Shown: positions 1 to 7,100 of the stretch, piece after piece | Numbering within the stretch: position 1 is the first letter of the stretch | Layout: every line of letters starts with the position of its first letter | Position numbers and translations under genes: made by a program | Virus record (IMG/VR): IMGVR_UViG_3300018080_000693 | Location: 1 to 20,301 of that record | Source of the DNA: a virus | Length of the DNA stretch: 20,301 nt | Strand: one strand, 5' to 3' | The notes under the pieces: model-generated | Seen by the model: only the letters and a program-made list of their open reading frames with translations | What the model was told of the DNA's origin: nothing | Database searches by the model: none

Positions 1-135
1 AGAGTGTCTAGAGGTAAATATTTGGATGAAAGAGGAAGGGCTTCTTTTATTGGAGAAACTAAGCAAGAGCCTGTATCAATAGTTTCTTCAGTTTTGGAAG
101 GTGTAAGTACTAGAACTGATAAAAGGAATAAATAA
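1..135 (+). CDS. C-terminal end of an upstream phage gene (partial)
   Basis: An open frame enters from the left edge and reads 44 codons to a TAA at 133-135. The last A of the stop is the first base of the next gene's ATG (TAATG), a tight coupling seen again in this operon. The visible residues are polar and basic, ending TRTDKRNK, with no recognisable motif. Position just upstream of the spike would suit a baseplate hub or tail protein, but that is inference from gene order only. Codon use matches the neighbours. The start lies outside the window. Confidence 0.75.
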   Translation, partial: RVSRGKYLDERGRASFIGETKQEPVSIVSSVLEGVSTRTDKRNK

Positions 136-1307
136 TGCCTCAAAATAACGATGGTTCCTATATAACAAATTATTTTGGATTAAGAAGAGATCCTAATGAG
201 TCTGATGTTTATAGTGAAGGCTTACAGTTTATGTTAGGTCAGGTTAATAAAATCCATTATGTGGATGATTTGAGTAATAAATCCAAGCAGTTTGTAGAAT
301 ATGATGTTGTTGTAGATGATGCGGATGGCGGTAGGAGTACTTATACTAATTTATTAAGCCTAGTTGATGTATATGGTACTACTGATTTTAGTGAGTTCAT
401 TTTAGAGGCTAACGAAGTTGCTTTTTCTAAAAAATTAAATATAAAAAACCAATTTACTAATAAAAATGGATCTTATGTAGTAGTAGGTTCTATAAATGGT
501 AGTTTAGATAAGCCTTTTATAATTGGTTGTTTAAACCATCCTAGAATGCCGGGAGCGAAACGCTCTAAAGGCATTCATAGACAGGGGGAGTTTAGAGGGA
601 TTCAATGGGAAATAAATAAAGATGGCGAATTATCTGTAATTTATAAGGGCGTAAGATCTGCAAAAGGTTTATTTACTAATGCCGCTACAGCCCCCACTTC
701 CGTAAAAATAGATAATACTGGAGCTTTTGCTTTAGAAGACAAAGAAAATAAAGTAGTTAAATTAAATAGGGCTGATAAGACGGTAGCTATAGAACAGTAT
801 GCCAATGTTAAGCCAAATGATCCGGGGCAGAATTGGGCGTTAGGGACTAGGGAAGATTATGTAGACGTTTCAAGTCCGGGAGCTTTAGTTAATTCTATAA
901 AATTAGATAAGGCGAATAAAAAAATAACATTTACTGCTGGAACTGATAGTATTATTGAAGAGTTAGATGGTTTAAACGAGAAGCTATCTATCTTATTAAA
1001 ATCTGGAATAATAGTAAAATTAGATGGTTCATCAGATTCTATAGAACTAGAGGATTCTGTAGGTGGAAAACTTAAGATATCTAATGGAAAAGTTGGTCTA
1101 GGCCGTAATACTACGGAATTAGTAGAGCAAGTTATAGAGCTAATAACTCAGTTAGAGGGCTTAATCACAGAGATGGCCACAGAGACACATATTGGAAATT
1201 TACTACTCCCAACATCACCACCGCAGAATGCGGCTCAATACACGGCTATTAAGGCGCTTATAACGGCAATTAAAACGCTGTTACAAACAATTTCAGGAGG
1301 AATTTAG
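135..1307 (+). CDS. Baseplate central spike protein, gpV/gp5-like
   Basis: A 390-aa protein. Residues about 30-140 look like the OB-fold of phage spikes: a 'GSYVVVGSINGS' strand followed by 'DKPFIIGCLNHP', the usual 'G..DKP.I.G.v.n' signature of gpV/gp5 proteins. Residues 150-170 (GEFRGIQWEINKDGEL) and 185-325 are short beta repeats, fitting a trimeric beta-helical needle. 'KISNGKVGLG' at 314-323 is followed by an amphipathic helix (ELVEQVIELITQLEGLI) and a C-terminal segment ending 'AIKALITAIKTLLQTI', typical of long spike proteins. In this family the trimer sits under the tail tube and is driven through the outer membrane on contraction. I see no lysozyme domain. The ATG at 135 has AAAAGGA at 121-127. 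The stop overlaps the GTG of the next gene by one base. Confidence 0.83.
   Translation: MPQNNDGSYITNYFGLRRDPNESDVYSEGLQFMLGQVNKIHYVDDLSNKSKQFVEYDVVVDDADGGRSTYTNLLSLVDVYGTTDFSEFILEANEVAFSKKLNIKNQFTNKNGSYVVVGSINGSLDKPFIIGCLNHPRMPGAKRSKGIHRQGEFRGIQWEINKDGELSVIYKGVRSAKGLFTNAATAPTSVKIDNTGAFALEDKENKVVKLNRADKTVAIEQYANVKPNDPGQNWALGTREDYVDVSSPGALVNSIKLDKANKKITFTAGTDSIIEELDGLNEKLSILLKSGIIVKLDGSSDSIELEDSVGGKLKISNGKVGLGRNTTELVEQVIELITQLEGLITEMATETHIGNLLLPTSPPQNAAQYTAIKALITAIKTLLQTISGGI
1295..1300 (+). promoter_or_regulatory. Strong ribosome binding site for the GTG-started gene
   Basis: A full AGGAGG lies 6 nt before GTG at 1307. It falls inside the last codons of the spike gene and justifies the non-ATG start: the next in-frame ATG is 40 codons further in and would remove a conserved-looking Cys-containing N-terminus. 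Confidence 0.8.
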
Positions 1308-1912
1308 TGCCGGAACCTGCAGATTTCGTAAGTCCATGTTTAGAATGTATAGGCGGTGAAGGATCGTTACCTTTATGGCCTTCGATAAATGCGAGAGGTG
1401 GTTTACCAGCATTGCTTTTAGGGGCAATGACTTCCATGTTTGTTGGTATAGATTTAGTACTAAAATGGCTACCAATACCAGATCCAACAGATCCAGACTT
1501 TCCTCCTTCGTTACCTACTATTGATTTATTTATTGATGGATTTTTAGGTGGAGTACCAAATTTGCCACCATTGCCAGATATTGAAGTGTTAGGTATTACT
1601 ATTCCGGGAACTGCCGAATTAGACCCTATCACAAATACTATTGAATTAGATTTTGATGGTCAATTAATAAAGGTTAACCCTCTTGGATTTATTGCTATTT
1701 TAAAGATGTTTATTATGGCTCCGTTTCAAATATTTTTTGGAATTATAGATAGTATTATTAATTTAAGTCCGGAAATTCCGGGATTGTCTTTAATTATTAA
1801 TATTTTATTAGATGTGGCCGCCAGTGTGGGAATTCCGGTAGAAGTTGGAAATATATTAATACCATGCGTAGCACACGCTTTTTCTAGTATATTAGAAATT
1901 TTACCAGTATAA
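1307..1912 (+). CDS. Proline-rich hydrophobic protein of unknown function, next to the spike
   Basis: A 201-aa protein starting at GTG, whose G is the last base of the spike gene's TAG. I do not recognise the family. Residues 10-13 hold a CLEC motif. Residues 54-100 are very proline-rich (for example LPIPDPTDPDFPPSLP). Residues 124-150 and 158-178 are long hydrophobic stretches; a lone Cys lies at 187. No signal peptide is apparent, and the hydrophobic parts are interrupted by Pro and Asp, so a normal membrane protein is not certain. Its setting between spike and LysM protein, with translational coupling to the spike, suggests a spike-associated tail protein, a folding partner, or a component that meets the host envelope. 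These are guesses; the function is unknown. Confidence 0.72.
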   Translation: MPEPADFVSPCLECIGGEGSLPLWPSINARGGLPALLLGAMTSMFVGIDLVLKWLPIPDPTDPDFPPSLPTIDLFIDGFLGGVPNLPPLPDIEVLGITIPGTAELDPITNTIELDFDGQLIKVNPLGFIAILKMFIMAPFQIFFGIIDSIINLSPEIPGLSLIINILLDVAASVGIPVEVGNILIPCVAHAFSSILEILPV

Positions 1913-1934
1913 TAGTTAAATATGAGTTAAAAAC

Positions 1935-1950
1935 TATGATATAATAGAGA
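1935..1950 (+). promoter_or_regulatory. Candidate promoter (extended -10), site 1
   Basis: In the 70-bp gap between 1912 and 1983 lies TATGATATAATAGAGA. It contains a perfect extended -10 (TGnTATAAT; hexamer 1940-1945). A -35 box at normal spacing (around 1917-1922, taaata) is not recognisable. A 14/16 match to it occurs at 10404-10419, in the only other sizeable gap of the region. Transcription would begin about 1952 and serve the LysM gene onward. An AT-rich genome can make such matches by chance; the paired positions raise confidence. Confidence 0.55.
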
Positions 1951-1982
1951 TTGTAACAAAAAATAAAAAGAAAGAATAAAAA

Positions 1983-3692
1983 ATGCCATTTAATATAGGT
2001 AAGATAGATATAGCTGAAGATTTTATTAGTAGTTTCAAAGACATATTTGGTCTTGCTACTCCGGGGGCTTTGGCTTATAAGGGCGGCAATGCTACTAAGC
2101 TTTTTAAAAAAGAATTTGGGGGATCAAGTCGTTTAGAATCAGAAAATTGGGTAGGTAACGCAACTAAAACCAGAAGAGTACGCTATGGTTTTACTGTTAT
2201 GACGGGAGATTCAGTAAAATCTGGATTTACTACAGCTTTAGTTAATTTATGGCCTGAGGATTTAGATGATGCTACGTTTTACTTACAGATCGCTCCCACG
2301 TCCATAAAACAAAAAGAAAACTTTTCTACTAACATTTCTGCTACTCGTAGAGGTATTATTGTAGAATCCGAAGGTGTTGTTTTTAAAGATATTATAATAC
2401 AAGGTACTACTGGAGTATTCCCCGGAGATAGAGGAAATTCAAATGCTCCTAGAGCTGATCTTAATCCTTTAAATTGGACTTCTGCTCCATCGCCTCCTGC
2501 TGGAGTTGATGAGCGTGGTAGATCCAAAGCTGATGGTGTTAAAACTATTTCTGGTTATGAAGAATTTTTAAGATTAAGACAATTTTTTCTTCGATACGCT
2601 AAGACAAAATTAAATAGAGATGGTGATTTATTTTTAATCTGGATTAATGAAAAAGACGGAGAAAGTTTAATAGTAGAACATATGGATTTTACTATGGATA
2701 GGGATGCTAGAAGACCTATGGAATACCAGTACACAATAACACTTAGAGCTATAGGTAATTTAAACGCACTATTTGGTAGTGCGGAAGATCCCGAATATGG
2801 TATTTTTGGAGCTATCCAAAACATTTCTGCAAACGCTTCTGCAGCAATTCAGCAAGCAAGGCAAGCTATGAATCAAGGCTTTAGAACTTTACAACGCATA
2901 TCTCAAGCAATAGATCAAACTTTTATAAACCCGTTAAGGCAAGCTAACTTAGCACTGCAAGATTTTAATGACGGCCTTTCGTCTACCTTAGCTTTACCTT
3001 CTATACTATACCGCAATGCAACAAACGAAATTTTAGGGATTGCTGAGTCTGCCAAAGGAATCGCTTTAACCGTGGAAGAGGCTGGAACGTTTGGAGTAAA
3101 AGATATTACAAATGATACCGAAAGACAAGCAGCAGCCGCCACTGATTCTAGAAAGCAGACTATTAGAGATCAGATCAATAACGATAATAGAGTCCCAATA
3201 CCAAGGCGTTTTTTAGAGACTATTAAAAGCGAGGCAGTAAGTTTAAGAGATAATCTTAATGATTCTGTAGGATTAGGTGATACTTTTTATGATGCAATAA
3301 AAAAGCGTACTCCAACGCAAAGCGCAGGCCCTTTAAAAGAAGTTACTGAAGATGAATATATTTTAATTTCTGAAATTTTTAATACAGAAAATGTCTTAAA
3401 TCAAACTATGGCGACTAACGAAATATTTCAAACAGGTGCTGATGAAGTTACAAATAACACTAATAATATTTATAATGCTGAAGGATTTGATCTTAAAACA
3501 CCGCAAACAGTTCGAGAAGTTACTATAGAAAACAATGATACTTTAGAGAGGATAGCTGCTAGAGAGCTAGGAGATCCTTTAAGATGGCCTGAATTAATGA
3601 TTTTAAATAGATTAAAACCTCCATACATTTCTGCAGAAGGTGGAACTAACATTAAAAAGTATGGTGATATTATTTTAGTAGGGAATAGATAA
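1983..3692 (+). CDS. Baseplate/tail protein with C-terminal LysM domain
   Basis: A 569-aa protein. The C-terminal 60 residues (about 510-567: 'VREVTIENNDTLERIAA', then 'PLRWPELMILN', then 'GDIILVG') are a LysM-type fold. LysM modules occur in tail and baseplate proteins such as XkdP, P2 gpX and T4 gp53, where they work in assembly rather than as lytic enzymes. Residues about 65-260 form a beta-rich domain containing 'LQIAPTSIKQKENFS', 'GIIVESEGVVF' and 'DIIIQGTTGVFPG', features I associate with baseplate or tail-tip proteins. Residues 275-500 look helical and Gln/Ala/Asn-rich, a likely linker. The ATG follows only a weak purine stretch (aaaaagaaag, 1965-1974), so initiation may be modest. It is the first gene after candidate promoter 1. 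The exact wedge or hub role is inferred from order. Confidence 0.75.
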   Translation: MPFNIGKIDIAEDFISSFKDIFGLATPGALAYKGGNATKLFKKEFGGSSRLESENWVGNATKTRRVRYGFTVMTGDSVKSGFTTALVNLWPEDLDDATFYLQIAPTSIKQKENFSTNISATRRGIIVESEGVVFKDIIIQGTTGVFPGDRGNSNAPRADLNPLNWTSAPSPPAGVDERGRSKADGVKTISGYEEFLRLRQFFLRYAKTKLNRDGDLFLIWINEKDGESLIVEHMDFTMDRDARRPMEYQYTITLRAIGNLNALFGSAEDPEYGIFGAIQNISANASAAIQQARQAMNQGFRTLQRISQAIDQTFINPLRQANLALQDFNDGLSSTLALPSILYRNATNEILGIAESAKGIALTVEEAGTFGVKDITNDTERQAAAATDSRKQTIRDQINNDNRVPIPRRFLETIKSEAVSLRDNLNDSVGLGDTFYDAIKKRTPTQSAGPLKEVTEDEYILISEIFNTENVLNQTMATNEIFQTGADEVTNNTNNIYNAEGFDLKTPQTVREVTIENNDTLERIAARELGDPLRWPELMILNRLKPPYISAEGGTNIKKYGDIILVGNR

Positions 3693-4111
3693 TGCCAACA
3701 ATAACCAATATCGAATCTCAAATTACTAAAAGTCTAACCCAAACAGAGAAAGATTTAGGTGTAGATTTAAAATTATCAGATGGCGGAGATTTGATTTTAA
3801 ATAATACTAATGATTTTGTATTAATAGCAGGAGGAGCTAATGCTGCCCAAGCTATAAAAATTCAATTAGCTATTGAACCCGGAAGTTTACTATATCATCC
3901 TTCTTTAGGAACAGGGTTGTCAATTGGTACTAAAACTGTTGATGCCTTTGAGATTAAAACTCAGATTTTAAGATCTTTAAGTAAGGATACTAGATTTGAA
4001 GAGGTTAATGCTAAAGTTAAGATAGACGGTTCTGCCGCTTTGATTACTTTAAAAGTTCGTATAAAAAACACGGATAAACAAATACCACTTCAATTTGCTG
4101 TTACGATATAA
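3692..4111 (+). CDS. Baseplate wedge protein, gp25/gpW-like
   Basis: A 139-aa protein, the normal size for this family. Its middle holds 'AIKIQLAIEPGSLLYHP' followed by 'GTGLSIG', matching the region in gp25/gpW proteins where a conserved E-P pair begins a 'l.t..ge...p..G.gl' segment. The C-terminal half (ILRSLSKDTRFEEVNAKVKI ...) fits the usual beta-rich end of the family. In T4 and P2 this protein belongs to the baseplate wedge core and starts sheath polymerisation. The ATG overlaps the upstream TAA by one base (TAATG), with a weak AGGGA at 3680-3684. The position directly before a J-like gene is the classic arrangement and strengthens the call. Confidence 0.82.
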   Translation: MPTITNIESQITKSLTQTEKDLGVDLKLSDGGDLILNNTNDFVLIAGGANAAQAIKIQLAIEPGSLLYHPSLGTGLSIGTKTVDAFEIKTQILRSLSKDTRFEEVNAKVKIDGSAALITLKVRIKNTDKQIPLQFAVTI

Positions 4112-4122
4112 AGGATTATAAT

Positions 4123-7100
4123 ATGGCCGATTTTCAATTGAAATCATTTTCTCAGATTGTATCTAGCATGGCTGCAAAGATGGCTACGGAAACACCTATT
4201 ACGGATTTTAATCCGGGGTCAGTAGTGCTAACACTTTTAGAAGCTGCAGCTCAAGAAGATTATCAGCAATATGTTCAAATGCTACATATTTTAAGAGCGT
4301 TTTATTTGGATACAATTGAAGGCGAGGACCTTGATAAAAAAGCAAAAGAGTATAATTTAACTAGGCTTGCACCACTCCCTCATAGCGGTTATGTTACTAT
4401 ATCTGATGTTAGGTTTAATAAAATATCTTCTAAAATATACGCTGGGTTAGCCGGGCCAACTGCTGGTGCGTTTACTTTAAATATAGATGATGCTAGTTTA
4501 TTTACTTCTACAGGAGAGTTATATATAGGCAGGGGTACTGTAAATTCAGAAGGCCCCATAGCTTATTCCGCATCCCCGGTTGATAATTCAGCCTATTGGA
4601 CTATCACCCTTGATACTGCTTTAGTAAATGATCATGGTACCGATGAGACTGTTATTTTAGCTCAAGAAGGTACTAGAGTTATTGAAGCAGGTACCGAAGT
4701 GGCAATTCCAGAAACTGATTATAACGAACAAATATTGTTTGAGTTAAACCAAACAGTAGAGCTATTAGATGGTGAAGATACTTTAGAAAATGTGTTAGTC
4801 ACAGCATTGGAGCCCGGTGGATATACTGTTTCTGCCGGAGCTATAGCTGAATTTACCAATCCTCCATTTCCGGGAGCAGCGGTTACTAATCCACTCCCTT
4901 TTACTAATGGTAGAGATGAGGAAAGTGATCAATCATTACGAGATCGTATAAGAGAAACTATTCAGTCTCTTTCCAGAGGAACTACCCAATCAGTTAGAAC
5001 TGGAATTATAGGTTTAGTAGACGAAGATACTAATAGTAGTATTGTCAGTGCTAAAGTTGTAACTCCGGTTACTTTGGCAGATGGCCCTAGTCAAGTGTTT
5101 ATTGATAATGGTAGAGGTTTAGAGCCGGACTTAACTACAGTGGGCTTAGAGACTGTAATTTCTTCTGCTAAAGGTGGTGAGCAGTTTCTTCAATTAAAAG
5201 AATTTCCATTAGTCAAAGCTAGTGTTATTTCCCAGAACGTGGAACCATTTAATCTTTCAGGTAATGAGACTTTAATTATAAAAGTGGGAATTAATGAAGA
5301 GACCTTTACTTTTAGCTCAGATGATTTTTCTGTAGTAGGAAGAGCCGAAGCTACTGAAATTAGTGAGGCTATAAATAATAGAGCTTCGTTAGTAGAAGCT
5401 CGAACTATAACGGATTCTGATGGAAAAAGAATAATATTAACTCCAAGAGTTAGTGAAAATGAGGATTTACAGATTGATTCAGCTTCAACCGCTCAAACAG
5501 CTTTAAACTTTCCTACAATTAAAGTCAGAACTTTAAAATTATATAAAAATGATCAGTTACTTACTAAAGATGGATCAACGGCTTCTTTATTAAGTGAAGA
5601 ACAGCCTTTTAATTTAAATACTGAAATAGTAACTACTACAGACGGAGACTTTACGGTTACAGGAGATTCTAGAATAGTTTCAAAATCTGTAGCAGGTAGT
5701 TTTCCTTTTAGACAGTATATTCATACTGGTGATTATATTAAGTTGTCTTCTGATCCAGACGATTATTATAGTAGAGTTAGAACAGTAGTATCAGATACTA
5801 AATTAATTTTAGAGTCTTCATATAATAATTTAGGCGGTGGAGTAGGTGATATAGTTATATGGAATTCTCCTCAGCTAGAGGTTGCGGCTAATGGGGATAA
5901 AGAGGAGACAGAAGTTGTTTCTTTTTCCCCTAACGATTTCATAAATCCAGCGCAGGCTACTTCTAATGAAGTTTATACAAGGATGATTCAGGAGATTAAT
6001 TTATCAAACGTGAGTTTGTCTGTAAATAATTCTAGATTAAAAATAGTTTCTAATTTAGAAAACAGCGCTAATTCTAAAATTCAAGTTTTAGGAGGGGCGG
6101 CTGCAATAGCTATGGGATATTCTAGTACGGTATCTCTGACTGGGACTATTAGTTTTACGGGTGGTAATGTTATAGTAGTAGGTAGTGGGACTTCGTTTTT
6201 ATCTGAATTAGAAGAAGGGCAATGGATTAAAGCAGATAGTCATGGAAATGGATCTTGGACAAAAATAGAAACCATAGAAAGTAATACTATTCTATATTTA
6301 ACTGAAGGATACCGAGGAGCTACAGTTTCTGGAGCAGCAGCTAGTAAGATAGAATTTAGTGAATTAGCTGAAGGTAAGAATAAAGATTACGTTCTAAATA
6401 GAACTAATGGTCAAATAGAGCTCACAACTCCATTAGTTGCAGGAGATAACGTAACTGCGGGGTCGGTAGATACTAGAGCTTTCGTTGATTCAGTTTTAGA
6501 AACTTTCGATTTTGATAGTATAGGTGCCACGTCTACACTGATAGTGGCTGTTGATAAAGGGTTTGAAGCTTCAGTTACTACTGGAGATGGATCAGCTCCT
6601 TATAATACTTTTAGAGCGTCCAGTTTAATAGGATATGAGCCTAACTTTTTTGTAGGTTTTCAGATTGAATGGGTAGGTGGAAATAACAATGGTGAAGTTG
6701 ATTTTGTAGCTTCATATGATAATACTACTGGAGAAATAGTTTCAGTTAATAATTTTTCTGGAAGTATAAATATAGGCGACCAATTTGTATTAAATCAGGT
6801 TATTACTTTTACAAATGCTACTGATTTTGTAGATGCTCAAAATGTGACAGCTGCCGAAGTAGTAGCGGCTATTAATTCTCAGATTTTAGGTGGAAAATCA
6901 GAAGAACTATCTACTGGAGCAGTCAGACTTAGAACTAGTAATTTTGGGGATTTGGGAGCTATTCAGGTTAAAGGCGGAAGTGCTAATAATGTGTTAGGTT
7001 TTGAGTTAACTGAGAATTTAAACCAAGTTACTAACTTAGCTTATGTCATATCTGGAAATTCTGATAGATCAGGATTAGATGATTTCTTAGGCTATACATT

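Noticed and set aside
1270-1632. Minus-strand open frame of 120 codons
   Set aside because: It overlaps the coupled spike and Pro-rich genes, has no ribosome site, and its Gly/Ser/Pro-rich product mirrors the opposite strand. The same holds for the other minus-strand frames (for example 2555-2824, 19009-19200).
1307-1912. Holin or other lysis membrane protein
   Set aside because: The hydrophobic parts are broken by Pro and Asp, there is no charged C-terminal tail or dual start, and no lysis genes are nearby.
1912-1937. Possible hairpin (ATAGTT ... AACTAT) after the Pro-rich gene
   Set aside because: Only six AT-rich pairs with a 14-nt loop and no T-run after it; it overlaps the promoter-like element. 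Not a credible terminator.
3510-3690. LysM domain as a sign of an endolysin or cell-wall hydrolase
   Set aside because: No catalytic domain accompanies it, and the gene lies amid baseplate genes, where LysM folds serve assembly.
4117-4122. TATAAT just before the J-like gene
   Set aside because: It abuts the ATG, so any transcript would start inside the gene without its AAAGGA site. The AT-rich spacer explains it. A similar TATAAT at 14847-14852 was rejected for the same reason.
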